Assembly: GCF_001570425.1 (NCBI RefSeq)
Contig: NZ_BCSX01000005.1
Coordinates: forward strand, 1-39,307
Length of the DNA: 39,307 bases
DNA from: Mycolicibacterium brisbanense
GTDB taxonomy: Bacteria; Actinomycetota; Actinomycetes; Mycobacteriales; Mycobacteriaceae
Direction: 5' to 3'
Below, piece by piece: positions 26,351 through 37,891 of the stretch. The stretch's first letter is position 1. Each line of letters begins with the position of its first letter. The notes under the pieces were generated by a model that made no database searches, was not told the DNA's origin, and saw only the letters and a list, made by a program, of their open reading frames with translations. Position numbers and translations under genes: made by a program.

Positions 26351-27320
26351 CGGGCCCGCGGGTGCGCACCGGCCCATACCTCGCGCAGAGTGTGCACGGT
26401 GACCATGGTGTAGATCTGCGTGGTGGTCACCGAAGCGTGCCCGAGGAGTTCCTGAACGACGCGGACGTCGGCGCCGCCGTCGAGCAGGTGCGTTGCGAAC
26501 GAGTGCCGCAGCGTGTGCGGCGACACCGCGGACGTGATCCCCGCTCGCTCGGCGGCGTCCTGCAGCACCTGCCAGGCGCTCTGGCGTGACAGCCGACCGC
26601 CGCGGGCATTGAGAAAGATCGCGGGGGTGCCGCGACCGCGGCGGGCCAGATCGGGCCGACCGCGCACCAGATAGGCGTCGAGGGCGCTGATCGCCGGTCG
26701 GCCGATCGGGACCAGCCGTTGCTTGCCGCCCTTACCGTGCAGCAGCACCGACCGGTTGTGGCTGTCGACGTCGTCGACGTCGAGCCCGACCGCTTCGGAG
26801 ATGCGAGCCCCGGTCGAGTACAGCAATTCCAGCAGCGCGCGGTTGCGCAGCGTCAGCGGACCGTCCGCTTCACTCTCGCCACCGGCGGCCTCCAACAGCG
26901 CGAGCACCTCGTCGAGCGTCAAGCTCTTCGGCAACCTGCGGCTGGGAGTGGGCGGCCGAACCTCCCGGGCTACATCGACCTCGGTGAGGCCTTCGGCGGC
27001 GGCGAACCGGTGCAGGCCGCGGACCGCGACCACCGCCCGCGCCGCCGACACCGCCGAGAGCGCGGCTTGACCGGCGTCCGGGTCACCACGACGCAACGCG
27101 ACCAGGAAGTCACTGACGTCGGACTCGGCCACCTTGGCCAGGTCTTCGATGCCGCACCGGTGCAGATGCTCGGCATAGCGACGCAGGTCACGCCGATACG
27201 AGCTGAGCGTATTGGCCGCGACTCCCCGTTCGACCGTCAAATGGTCGAGGTAACTGCGGATCTGGGTCTCCAGCACCGTCGGCGCGGCAGAGCCGCTTGC
27301 GCGCAGAGGAGACGACAGCG

Positions 27321-27324
<4 letters not shown>
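26347..27324 (-). CDS. xerD: Tyrosine recombinase XerD
   Basis: A 325-residue recombinase that, with XerC, resolves chromosome dimers at dif. N-terminal SAM-like core-binding domain (about 18-112) and catalytic domain with Arg174 (GARISEAV), Lys198 (GKGGKQR), His270-Arg273 (SPHTLRHSF), His296 (LLGHAS) and Tyr305 (QIYTMV); spacing equals that of E. coli XerD. GTG 27324 overlaps the Nudix stop (GTGA); the first 15 or so residues are extra compared with other mycobacteria. Part of the pyrG-nudix-xerD operon. Confidence 0.95.
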
Positions 27325-29799
<2,475 letters not shown>

Positions 29800-29834
29800 A
29801 GACGCACCGCGGTGGAGCAAACGAATCCGGGCTG

Positions 29835-30773
29835 CTACTGCGGCAGGGTGACCGACGCCGCACCACGGCCCGTGCCGTACTGACCTGGGCGCCCGCCACC
29901 GGCGAGTTCGCCGAGGGCCAGCACGGTGGTGATCTGACCGGCGCTGGTGTCGGCGTCGTCGACGGTGCTGACGGCGGCGGTCAGGCCGGCATCGGACCTG
30001 ACCACAGCGACCGGGCCGGTGCCCGAGGCCGAACCGTCGCGGCCGACCAGGACGACACCTGATCCGTGCGGAGCCAGCCCGGCGGCCAGCCGCGCAACGG
30101 TGGTGCCGCGGTTGCCGCCGTCGTCGCCGAGCGGCCCTCCCGTGACGATCACCGCAGTGTTGGCAGCGCCGACGTGCCCGTTGTAGGTGAGGAACCCGGT
30201 ATCGCGCAGCGCGGTCAACACGGTGTTGCGTTGTGTGTCGTCGACCGGGGGGACCGTCGGGTTCCTGTCGATCAGCAGCGCCATACCGAGCAGGTCGCCT
30301 GCCTGCGAGCCTTGGTCGAGGGCGACGGTGTTGAGCTGCTTTCCCGCGGGCACGACGGGCGAGTTGACCACCGAGAGCAGCTTGTCGGCGGAGTTGGCCT
30401 CGACGAACTCGTTGGTCATGGACACCGCGCCGCTGACGGTGCCGCCGGCCTGTCCGATGATCCGCGCGATCGCGTCGACATCGCCATCGGCGGCGTCGGG
30501 CGTGCGGAACACCACAACCGATTTGTCCTTGAGTGCGTCGCGCACCATCCGCGGGGCCAGTTGTGCGTCGAATTCGCCTGCGGCGGTGAGCTTCTGGTTG
30601 AGCGCGTTCTTGTCCTCGGTGAGCGAGTCGATTTGGTGCGCGAGCTGCTGTTTGTCGTCACGCAAACCGGACAGCACCGTATTCGACAGCAGTCCCGACC
30701 CGAGTGCGACCCCGATGGCCAGCGCCAGGAACACCGCCGCCAATGAGATCGCGTGTGCGCGTAGTGAAATCAC
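29835..30773 (-). CDS. mctB: MctB-like outer-envelope copper/channel protein
   Basis: A 312-residue protein matching mycobacterial MctB (Rv1698): an N-terminal membrane segment (about 9-30, LAAVFLALAIGVALGSGLL), then a coiled-coil stretch (about 36-65), then a Gly/Ala/Val-rich exported domain. MctB has been reported as an outer-membrane-associated protein that lowers intracellular copper, and the family pairs with SteA for cell separation in corynebacteria (SteB). GTG start; 14 bases after steA in the same operon. Confidence 0.9.
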   Translation of the reverse strand: MISLRAHAISLAAVFLALAIGVALGSGLLSNTVLSGLRDDKQQLAHQIDSLTEDKNALNQKLTAAGEFDAQLAPRMVRDALKDKSVVVFRTPDAADGDVDAIARIIGQAGGTVSGAVSMTNEFVEANSADKLLSVVNSPVVPAGKQLNTVALDQGSQAGDLLGMALLIDRNPTVPPVDDTQRNTVLTALRDTGFLTYNGHVGAANTAVIVTGGPLGDDGGNRGTTVARLAAGLAPHGSGVVLVGRDGSASGTGPVAVVRSDAGLTAAVSTVDDADTSAGQITTVLALGELAGGGRPGQYGTGRGAASVTLPQ

Positions 30774-30787
30774 AGCTCAACCGTCGA

Positions 30788-31972
30788 CTAGCTGACCAGG
30801 CCCTGCACCCAGGTGACGAACTGGTGCCAATAGTTGACCGCCCAGTCGAGCACCGCGGTGTCGGCCCGCGACACCCACAGCGCGACGATGACGGCCACCA
30901 GCATCGCCAGCACCAGCAGGGCGATGGCACCGCCGGAGACGCGGCTGCGATAGAGCGTCGCCACCGCCTTGGCGTCGACCAGCTTCTCCCCCACCTTCAG
31001 CCGGGTCAGGAAGGTCGACGGGTTGCTGGCCTGCCGGGAGCGGTCGAAGAACTCCTCGATGTTGGCGGCATGGCCCGCGGTCACGATCAGCGACGCGCCG
31101 TGGTGGTCGCACAGCAGCAAGGCGAGGTCGGCGGCCGATCCGGCGGCCGGGAACGTCATCGCGCCGATCCCGAGGTCCTGGATGCGCTCCAGCCCGGCGG
31201 CGTGGCCATCGGCATCGGCGGGCAACACCACCTGGGCGCCGCAGCGCAGCACCTCCACGCTCAGCTTGTCGGGATCGCCGACGATGAGCGCCGGCCGGTA
31301 CCCGGCCTTGCGCAGAACGTCGGCGCCGACGCCGACACCGACGAGCACCGGCTGGTATTCCTTGATGAACGGCTTGAGGGCCCTCAGGTCGGCGGCGGCG
31401 TTGGGTTCCTCGGCGACGATCACCACGTGCCTGCGATGCAGGTCGACATCCACATCCGGGATACCGATGCCGTCGATGAGCAGCGGGCTCTCGCTGCGGA
31501 TAAACTCGATGGTGTTGCCAGCGAAGGCCTCCAGATGTGCCACCAAACCGCTCTTGGCCTCATGCATGAGGTCGTGGATCTCGTGGTCGGTGCGCTCGGT
31601 GCCGAGCGCCAGGCGACGGTCCCCGGCGTATACGCCACCGTTGTTCAACCGCACGCGAGCGCCGTCTTTGATCTTCTTGAAGACCTCGGGGCCGGCCTCG
31701 TCGATCAGTACCACGCCGTTGGCTACCAGCACCTCGGGACCCAGGTTGGGATAGCGGCCGGAGATCGAGGGGGACGCGTTGACGACTCCCGCGACATTGG
31801 CCTCGACCAGCGCGTCTGCGGTGATCCGGTCGAGATCCTGGACGTCGAGCACGACGATGTCCCCGGCTCCCACCCGGCGAAGCAGCCGATCGATGTCGCG
31901 GTCCACCCGGGCAGTTCCCGTGATCCCCGGGCGCGAACTGGCATTGCGGGCAAGCAGCGCTGACATCTTCAT
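30788..31972 (-). CDS. steA: SteA-like cytokinesis/thiamine pyrophosphokinase-fold protein
   Basis: A 394-residue protein matching Rv1697 and corynebacterial SteA. The central part (about 210-320, including VGDPDKLS, LPADADGHAAGLE and LIVTAGHAANIEEFF) has a thiamine-pyrophosphokinase-like fold; one membrane helix lies near the C-terminus (about 350-372, GGAIALLVLAMLVAVIVALWV). In corynebacteria SteA and SteB promote daughter-cell separation. Directly upstream of mctB (SteB counterpart). Confidence 0.9.
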   Translation of the reverse strand: MKMSALLARNASSRPGITGTARVDRDIDRLLRRVGAGDIVVLDVQDLDRITADALVEANVAGVVNASPSISGRYPNLGPEVLVANGVVLIDEAGPEVFKKIKDGARVRLNNGGVYAGDRRLALGTERTDHEIHDLMHEAKSGLVAHLEAFAGNTIEFIRSESPLLIDGIGIPDVDVDLHRRHVVIVAEEPNAAADLRALKPFIKEYQPVLVGVGVGADVLRKAGYRPALIVGDPDKLSVEVLRCGAQVVLPADADGHAAGLERIQDLGIGAMTFPAAGSAADLALLLCDHHGASLIVTAGHAANIEEFFDRSRQASNPSTFLTRLKVGEKLVDAKAVATLYRSRVSGGAIALLVLAMLVAVIVALWVSRADTAVLDWAVNYWHQFVTWVQGLVS

Positions 31973-32036
31973 GCGCCGATTCTGTCGGGGATCAACGGGC
32001 TAGCCATGGAGGCGCGCCGTAACATCAGCCCCAGAA

Positions 32037-32051
32037 GTGACCTTTAGTCAC
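32037..32051. promoter_or_regulatory. Inverted repeat upstream of steA
   Basis: GTGAC-CTTTA-GTCAC, perfect five-base arms, in the 100-base gap between the CGNR gene and steA, about 65 bases before the steA start. Could be an operator; no binding protein is known to me. Confidence 0.35.
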
Positions 32052-32072
32052 ATCCGTAACAGCCAAACGATC

Positions 32073-32600
32073 TCAATCGCGCTTCGCGGCATAGTGCCGC
32101 GCAGCCTTCGCTCGATTGCCGCACACCGCCATCGAATGCCACCGCCGCGCGCCGTTCTTCGAGGTGTCGTGGAACCACAAGATGCAGTGGGGGTGTGCAC
32201 ACTGCTTGATGCGATCGGGCGCCTCGGCGAGCAGGCTCAGCAGACTGTCGGCTGCCAGCCACGCCGCCAGCCATGGCTGCGGCACGTCGGCCAGCTCCTG
32301 CGGGCCGGATTCGGTGAGCGTCCGACGGATGCGGCCACGGTCGAGCACGGCATTGAAGGCGTCTGTGGACCGGTGCTCGACCACCGCCAGGATCGCCTCG
32401 CGCGCGGCCAGGAGTGCCCCGCGAACATCTTCATCGGCCGCGCAACGGTCGGCGAGGTGGTTGGTGGTCAGCCAGCACCGCACGCCGTCCACGTCGGACA
32501 ACAGATCTTGGGGGCCGTCGCTCGACATCCATCGCGTGTTCAGCAGGTCCAGCGCGAGGGGTTCGCCGAGGTGAGGGCGCGGATCGCGCATACCCGACAT
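32073..32600 (-). CDS. CGNR zinc-finger regulator (ABATE domain)
   Basis: A 175-residue protein with an N-terminal ABATE-type domain (LGEPLALDLLNTRW near residue 11) and a C-terminal CGNR zinc finger: CAHPHC and later HSMAVCGNRAKAARHYA supply the metal ligands and the CGNR signature. These proteins are putative DNA-binding regulators. ATG 32600 follows AGGAGG at seven bases. It is divergent from the VOC gene, and the shared 136-base gap holds a promoter with an inverted repeat, so it may control the VOC/flavin-binding pair. Confidence 0.88.
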   Translation of the reverse strand: MSGMRDPRPHLGEPLALDLLNTRWMSSDGPQDLLSDVDGVRCWLTTNHLADRCAADEDVRGALLAAREAILAVVEHRSTDAFNAVLDRGRIRRTLTESGPQELADVPQPWLAAWLAADSLLSLLAEAPDRIKQCAHPHCILWFHDTSKNGARRWHSMAVCGNRAKAARHYAAKRD

Positions 32601-32664
32601 TAACTCGCCTCCTCTCGCCGCGAACCGGACCCCGACCGACTAACCAACGAAATAATTTTAGCCG

Positions 32665-32695
32665 GTTGACACCCGATCAACGTTGTGCCTAACCT
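32665..32695 (+). promoter_or_regulatory. Promoter with overlapping inverted repeat, VOC gene
   Basis: TTGACA (32666-32671) and TAACCT (32690-32695), spaced by 18 bases, form a good promoter 42 bases before the VOC start. GTTGA-N7-TCAAC (32665-32681) covers the -35 box and could bind the divergent CGNR regulator. Confidence 0.55.
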
Positions 32696-32736
32696 TCTTA
32701 TGTCGCTTTATCGGTTATATCTTTTGGAGGAGCACG

Positions 32737-33198
32737 ATGACCACCGCCGTCACCCCCCGCCTCGCCACTGGCCACGTCGGCCTCAACGTCACCGACCTCG
32801 AGCGGTCGGTCGACTTCTATCGACAGGCTCTGGGCTTCGAACCGCTCGGCATCAGTGCCGACGGCGAGCGCCGGTACGCATTCCTCGGGTCCGAGGGCGT
32901 CTTGCGGCTGACCCTGTGGCAGCAGAGCGACGGCGCCTTCTCGGCGAATACGCCTGGCCTGCACCACCTGTCGTTCGAGGTCGAGAGCGTGGATGCGGTG
33001 CGGGCGGTGGAATCAGTCCTCAAAGAGCACGGCGTCCGGTTCGCCCACGACGGCGTCGTCGCACACGGGGAGGGCACCGCATCGGGCGGCATCTTCTTCA
33101 CCGACCCCGACGGCATCCGGCTCGAGGTGTACGCACCCAGCGGCGCAGAGCACGCCCCGGCGCCCAGCGGCTCGGCTCCCACCTGCGGCTTCTTCTGA
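32737..33198 (+). CDS. VOC/glyoxalase-family protein
   Basis: A 153-residue vicinal oxygen chelate protein (glyoxalase I/dioxygenase superfamily) with two beta-alpha-beta-beta-beta units. Likely metal ligands are His13 (TGHVGLNVTD), the His in PGLHHLSFEV and the Glu in GIRLEVYAP. The ordered pattern DLERSVDFYRQALGFE and FFTDPDGIRLEVY is diagnostic for the superfamily, but not for the reaction (lyase, dioxygenase or resistance by binding). ATG 32737 has GGAGG seven bases before. It forms a two-gene operon with the flavin-binding protein. Confidence 0.88.
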   Translation: MTTAVTPRLATGHVGLNVTDLERSVDFYRQALGFEPLGISADGERRYAFLGSEGVLRLTLWQQSDGAFSANTPGLHHLSFEVESVDAVRAVESVLKEHGVRFAHDGVVAHGEGTASGGIFFTDPDGIRLEVYAPSGAEHAPAPSGSAPTCGFF

Positions 33199-33205
33199 GT
33201 CGGCC

Positions 33206-34096
33206 ATGGCCAACGATCTCTATCACCGGGGCGAGCTCGCGGTACAGCAGCGCATGGGCCAGACGGCAATCGCAGAGCGCGTGGGCCGGATGGTCCGCCA
33301 CGAGATTCCCGCTGCCGCGGCAGCCTTTCTGGCCGAACAACCCCAGATCGTGCTGGCCGCAGCCGACGACGGTGGCCGAATATGGACCAGCCTGATCGCC
33401 GGGCCGCCAGGCTTCGTGCGTGCCGACGACACGCGAACCATCACGATCGACGGGAAACCGGCTGTCGGCGATCCGCTGCGCGCTGCCCTGCAGCACACTC
33501 GCCCGGTGGGCCTGCTCGCCGTCCAGCCGCAGACGCGACGGCGGATGCGGGTCAACGGAACAGCCGAACCGACCGGCGGCGGGGTTCGCATCCGTACCGA
33601 GCAGGTGTACTCGAATTGCCCGAAGTACATCACGCGCCGCCGGGTCGAGGCGGTGCAGCCGCCCGACGTTCCTCAACTGCGCCGCGCGGCCGAACTCTCC
33701 GAGGCTCAGCGCAGCACGATCGCCACGAGCGATACGTTCTTCATCGGGTCCGCCGACCTCGAAGGGAACACCGACGCGTCGCATCGCGGCGGCAATCCCG
33801 GTTTCCTGCAGGTACTTTCGCCGACGCGATTGCGCTGGCCGGATTACCGGGGCAACTCGATGTTCATGACGCTCGGCAACATCAGCGCCAGTCCCCGCTG
33901 CGGTCTTCTGATACCGGACTGGCACACAGGTACCACTCTTCAGCTGACCGGCACCGCGCAGATCGTATGGGACGGGCCTGCCGCACCCGGTGCCCAGTGC
34001 TGGATCGACTTCACGCTCACCGAAGCAGTGGAGCTCAGCAATGTGAGCCCGTTGCGTTGGGGCGCCGCCGAACTCTCGCCCGCCAACCCAGCCTGA
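33206..34096 (+). CDS. Pyridoxamine 5'-phosphate oxidase-like flavin-binding protein
   Basis: A 296-residue member of the FMN-binding split-barrel family. The first barrel region spans about 45-130 (IWTSLIAGPPGFV) and the second about 165-280, with the family pattern DTFFIGSADLEGNTDASHRGGNPGFL written here as two parts: FIGSADLEGN and DASHRGGNPGF. Such proteins reduce or bind flavins, F420 or heme-related ligands; the substrate is unknown. It starts eight bases after the VOC gene and ends four bases before the convergent recN. Confidence 0.82.
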   Translation: MANDLYHRGELAVQQRMGQTAIAERVGRMVRHEIPAAAAAFLAEQPQIVLAAADDGGRIWTSLIAGPPGFVRADDTRTITIDGKPAVGDPLRAALQHTRPVGLLAVQPQTRRRMRVNGTAEPTGGGVRIRTEQVYSNCPKYITRRRVEAVQPPDVPQLRRAAELSEAQRSTIATSDTFFIGSADLEGNTDASHRGGNPGFLQVLSPTRLRWPDYRGNSMFMTLGNISASPRCGLLIPDWHTGTTLQLTGTAQIVWDGPAAPGAQCWIDFTLTEAVELSNVSPLRWGAAELSPANPA

Positions 34097-34100
34097 GGCG

Positions 34101-35864
34101 TTACGGAGCGCTGCGCTCCTGCTGCGCGGCCTCCAGCAGTTCCCTCGCGTGGGCTCTGCCGCTGTCGGACTCCCCCAGGCCCGCCAGCATCCTGGCCAGC
34201 TCGGCGACCCGCTCGTCGTCATCGATACGCCGCACGCCACTGGACTTGCGCCGCCCGTCACCGGCATCGACGAGCAGGTGGGCGTCGGCGTAGGCCGCCA
34301 CCTGTGGGAGGTGAGTGACAACGATGACCTGATGGGTCCGAGCCAACCGGGCCAGCCGGCGGCCGATCTGCACTGCAGCGCGCCCGCCCACACCGGCGTC
34401 GACCTCGTCGAACACCATCGTGGTGCCCTCTGCCGAGGCCGAAAGCACGACCTCGAGGGCGAGCATCACGCGCGACAGCTCACCGCCCGACGCACTCTTG
34501 GTCAACGCGAGCACATCGGCGCCACGGTGCGCGGTGAAGCCGAACTCGACGGCATCGACCCCGTCATGACCGGCATGCACGACCGTGCCATCCGGCAGCG
34601 TCACCGGCGAGGAATCGTCGGCCCGCGCGGGCATCGGGGTCACGCTGATGCTGAAGATCGCATTGGCCATGGCCAGGCCGGCCAGTTCCGCCGTCACCGC
34701 CTTGGCCAGACCCTTGGCGGCCTTGACCCTGACTTTGGTCAACTCGCCTGCAGCCGCCACCACCTGGCTTTCCAGCTCGCCCACGCGGCGCTCCAGCGTG
34801 GCCAACGTCTCCTCCGACACGTCCAACTGCGCCAACCGGTCGGCCGCGTCGCGGGCCCAGGCCAGCACACCGTCGATATCGGCCGCGTATTTGCGGGTCA
34901 GTGTGCGCAGCTCCGCCTGCCGCGCCAGCTTCGTCTCCAATGTGCTTGCATCACTGGGCAGTTCGTCCAGGTAATGACCGAGCTCCGCGGCGACGTCGCT
35001 GATCACCACCACCGCTTCGGCCAACCGCACGCCCAACGCCTGAAGTGATGCGTCATCGGTGGACTCGAGCGCTGACTTTGCCTGTCCCACACCGTCGGTC
35101 GCCGAAACCGCATCCGGTGACGGATCGTCGAGTGCACCGGCCAGCGCCACCCGCGCCGTCTGCGCGGCCTCCCGCAGGGCGTCCAGCTCCGAGAGCCGCC
35201 GGATGTCGGCGACGATGGCCTCGTCCTCACCGGGCTGCGGTGCCACTGCGTCGATTTCGTTGATCCCGAAGCTGAGCCGGTCGGCCTCCTGGGCGAGTTC
35301 GCGGGCCCGTTGCCGACGGTCGACCAGGTCCTTGCGGGCAAGCTGCCATTCCTCGCGGATGCGGCGATACCGCGCCAACAGCTTGTCGACGTCGGCATAC
35401 CGGTCCAGCGCCACGCGCTGCTCTTCCGGGCGCATCAATCGCAACTGATCGTTCTGCCCGTGCAGCGTCAGCACTTCTGCGGTGAAACTGCTCAGCGACT
35501 TCGCCGGCACGCTGCGGCCACCGAGATACGCCCGCGACGGCCCCGCCCGGCTGACCGAACGCGCGGCGATCACCGTTCCGTCGTCGTCGCGGTCGGCACC
35601 AGACGATTCGAGCAGCTCGTCGACCCGCAGCGCCACATCGGCGCCGAGTTCGGTGGTGCTGAAACGTCCTTCGACGACGGCCCGGTCGGCGCCTGACCGC
35701 ACGCGGGTGGCATCGGCGCGAGCACCGCCGAGCAGATGCAGGCCCGTGACCACCATGGTCTTGCCCGTACCGGTCTCACCGGTCAACACGGTGAGACCGC
35801 GGTCGAACTCGGCGGTGGCAGAGCTGATCGCGCCGAGCGATTCGATTCGGATCTCAGCTAGCAC
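34101..35864 (-). CDS. recN: DNA repair protein RecN
   Basis: A 587-residue SMC-like ATPase in recombination repair of double-strand breaks. Walker A GETGTGKT (29-36; Thr in place of the more usual GAGKS), long coiled coils in the middle (about 150-370, with an antiparallel break), ABC signature SGGELSRVMLA and Walker B MVFDEVDAGVGG near 450-480. GTG start four bases after nadK. Conserved order tlyA-nadK-recN. Confidence 0.96.
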   Translation of the reverse strand: MLAEIRIESLGAISSATAEFDRGLTVLTGETGTGKTMVVTGLHLLGGARADATRVRSGADRAVVEGRFSTTELGADVALRVDELLESSGADRDDDGTVIAARSVSRAGPSRAYLGGRSVPAKSLSSFTAEVLTLHGQNDQLRLMRPEEQRVALDRYADVDKLLARYRRIREEWQLARKDLVDRRQRARELAQEADRLSFGINEIDAVAPQPGEDEAIVADIRRLSELDALREAAQTARVALAGALDDPSPDAVSATDGVGQAKSALESTDDASLQALGVRLAEAVVVISDVAAELGHYLDELPSDASTLETKLARQAELRTLTRKYAADIDGVLAWARDAADRLAQLDVSEETLATLERRVGELESQVVAAAGELTKVRVKAAKGLAKAVTAELAGLAMANAIFSISVTPMPARADDSSPVTLPDGTVVHAGHDGVDAVEFGFTAHRGADVLALTKSASGGELSRVMLALEVVLSASAEGTTMVFDEVDAGVGGRAAVQIGRRLARLARTHQVIVVTHLPQVAAYADAHLLVDAGDGRRKSSGVRRIDDDERVAELARMLAGLGESDSGRAHARELLEAAQQERSAP

Positions 35865-35868
35865 GTGC

Positions 35869-36792
35869 CTACTTCCCTCGCCAGCCTCTGACCGGCAATT
35901 GGAATTTGCGCACGAGCCGGTCGGTAAACGGTGCGCTGTCCAGCCGTACCCACTTCAGAGGCGTCCCGCATCGGGTGACCTCCAACCGGCCGCCGGCCGG
36001 TATCACCATCTCCCGCCGACCGTCGCAGAACACCAAGGCATCGTGACCGCCGGCCTCGATCTCGATGGCGATCGACGCATCCGGGCTGGTGACCATCGGC
36101 CGAGCGAACAGTGCGTGGGCGTTGTTGGGTACCACCAGGATCGCTTCCAGGTCCGGCCACAGCACCGGACCGCCCGCGGAGAACGCGTATGCCGTGGACC
36201 CGGTGGGCGTGGATACCAGCACCCCGTCACAGCCGAACGCCGAAACCGGCCGGCCGTCCACTTCGAGAACTACGCCGAGTACGCCGAGCCGGGGCCCCTT
36301 TTCGAGGCTCGCCTCGTTGAGTGCCCAGCCGCGGTTGATGATGTCGTTCCCGACGCGCACGGACACGTCGAGCGTCATCCGGTTCTCGATCCGGTACGCC
36401 CGGCGGATGACATGGTCGAGTACATGGTCGATGTGCTCGGCCTCGGCTTCGGCGAGGAAGCCGATCCGCCCCAGGTTGACCCCGAGCACCGGGATCTCCA
36501 CATTGCGCGCCAACTCGGCGGCGCGCAAGAAAGTGCCGTCACCGCCCAACACCAGCACCAGTTCGCAACCCTCGGCGGCGCGTTCGTCGGGGTCGACCAC
36601 CTCGATCTCGACGCCCAGTGCGCGCATGTCGTCGGGAGCCAGGTGCAGCGGCCCCCGGTCGACGGCTTCGGCCGAGAGCACGCGCAGGCCGATCCCGTTG
36701 TCGCCCAGCACTTTTTCAACCCGGCGGGCAACCTCGGTGGCTTCCTCCCGTCCGGTGTGTACCACCAGCAGTATCGTGCGCTCGCAGGTCAT
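35869..36792 (-). CDS. nadK: NAD kinase
   Basis: A 307-residue enzyme that phosphorylates NAD to [13 protein letters not shown] (83-91) and [10 protein letters not shown] are the catalytic and binding motifs, followed by the beta-sandwich domain with [14 protein letters not shown]. The ATG overlaps the tlyA stop (ATGA). Called ppnK in M. tuberculosis (Rv1695). Confidence 0.97.
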   Translation of the reverse strand: MTCERTILLVVHTGREEATEVARRVEKVLGDNGIGLRVLSAEAVDRGPLHLAPDDMRALGVEIEVVDPDERAAEGCELVLVLGGDGTFLRAAELARNVEIPVLGVNLGRIGFLAEAEAEHIDHVLDHVIRRAYRIENRMTLDVSVRVGNDIINRGWALNEASLEKGPRLGVLGVVLEVDGRPVSAFGCDGVLVSTPTGSTAYAFSAGGPVLWPDLEAILVVPNNAHALFARPMVTSPDASIAIEIEAGGHDALVFCDGRREMVIPAGGRLEVTRCGTPLKWVRLDSAPFTDRLVRKFQLPVRGWRGK

Positions 36793-37598
36793 TGCGGGCC
36801 CTCCTCGACAGCGCGGTGGACCGCCAGTTCCAGCGATTCACCGTGCAGCGGCTCATCTGTTTCGGCGCGCAGCCGCAGAAAGTACTCGACGTTGCCCGAC
36901 GGTCCGGGAAGTGGGCTCGCCGTCACGCCGACAGCATGCCAGTGCAGTTCCGCCGCCTTTCGGGCGACCGTACACACCGCCTCGGCCCGCAAGCGCGGGT
37001 CGGACACCACCCCGCCTGCCCCGACGCGATCCTTACCGACCTCGAACTGGGGCTTCACCATGGGAACGATATCGGCGCTCGGCCGGGCACACGCGGTGAG
37101 CGCGGGCAGAACAGTCGCCAGGGAGATGAACGACAAGTCGGCGACGACGAGATCCACCTGCCCGTCGATCGCGTCAGGCGTCAACTCCCGGACGTTCGTC
37201 CGTTCGATCACCCGGACGCGGTCATCGGACCGCAGCGACCAGGCCAGCTGCCCGTAGCCGACATCCACCGCGACGACTTCGGCAGCCCCGCGGTCCAACA
37301 GCACCTCGGTGAATCCTCCCGTCGAGGCGCCAGCATCCAGACACCGGCGACCCGAGACGTCCAGCTCGAACGCGTCCAGCGCGCCGATCAGTTTGTGTGC
37401 GCCGCGGGAGACCCAACTGCGCTCCTGGCTTTCGGCGACGACGATGTTGGCGTCGACCGTGATGGCTGTCGCAGGCTTGGCAGCAGGCATGCCGTCGACC
37501 CGAACCCGCCCTGCGGCGATCAGCTCGGCAGCCTGCTGGCGCGACCGGGCCAGCCCGCGCCTGACCAGCTCGGCGTCAACACGAGCTCGACGAGCCAC
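36789..37598 (-). CDS. tlyA: rRNA 2'-O-methyltransferase TlyA
   Basis: A 269-residue enzyme that methylates 16S and 23S rRNA riboses and, when lost, gives capreomycin resistance in mycobacteria. N-terminal S4 domain (about 6-55, [20 protein letters not shown]), then the FtsJ-type domain with SAM motif [12 protein letters not shown] (87-98), DLSFISL and VKPQFEVG. The GTG at 37598 is chosen because [11 protein letters not shown] matches the known N-terminus and AGGTGA lies at good spacing; an in-frame GTG at 37604 follows the upstream stop directly. Confidence 0.95.
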   Translation of the reverse strand: MARRARVDAELVRRGLARSRQQAAELIAAGRVRVDGMPAAKPATAITVDANIVVAESQERSWVSRGAHKLIGALDAFELDVSGRRCLDAGASTGGFTEVLLDRGAAEVVAVDVGYGQLAWSLRSDDRVRVIERTNVRELTPDAIDGQVDLVVADLSFISLATVLPALTACARPSADIVPMVKPQFEVGKDRVGAGGVVSDPRLRAEAVCTVARKAAELHWHAVGVTASPLPGPSGNVEYFLRLRAETDEPLHGESLELAVHRAVEEGPQ

Positions 37599-37604
37599 CG
37601 CCAC

Positions 37605-37814
37605 TCACCTACCGGGCTCGGCGCCGCCGCCGGCCACACCTCTGTCGACCGACTCGAGCGCAGCCACCAGCACTCCGTGGGCTTCTTCCAGCCGGGACGC
37701 CACCGCCTCGATCTCCTCGATGGCCACATCGGCGCCGTCTGCGTCGCTCATCTCCGGCAGCTGAGCCAGCACCGCGGCCACCAGCGACCGCACCTGATCT
37801 GGATCGGTAGTCAT
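37605..37814 (-). CDS. Small conserved protein upstream of tlyA
   Basis: A 69-residue acidic protein, mostly predicted helix (VRSLVAAVLAQLPEM, then IEEIEAVASRLEEAHGVLVAAL), without membrane segment or known motif. It sits where M. tuberculosis has the small protein Rv1693. ATG 37814 is preferred; a GTG at 37826 is also in frame. Its stop is directly before tlyA, so co-translation is likely. Function unknown; a small helical partner protein is possible. Confidence 0.7.
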   Translation of the reverse strand: MTTDPDQVRSLVAAVLAQLPEMSDADGADVAIEEIEAVASRLEEAHGVLVAALESVDRGVAGGGAEPGR

Positions 37815-37891
37815 AGCGCTTGTCACGCTAGTCGATGGATGCGGACGGCAACGACCACCGCCGCCGCGCGTGCCGGGCGAGCGTCATCACG

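Noticed and set aside
34105..34119. Hairpin GGAGCG-CTG-CGCTCC at the recN/flavin-protein convergence, considered as a terminator
   Set aside because: No T-tract on either side and it lies in the recN coding end; chance hairpins are common in GC-rich DNA.
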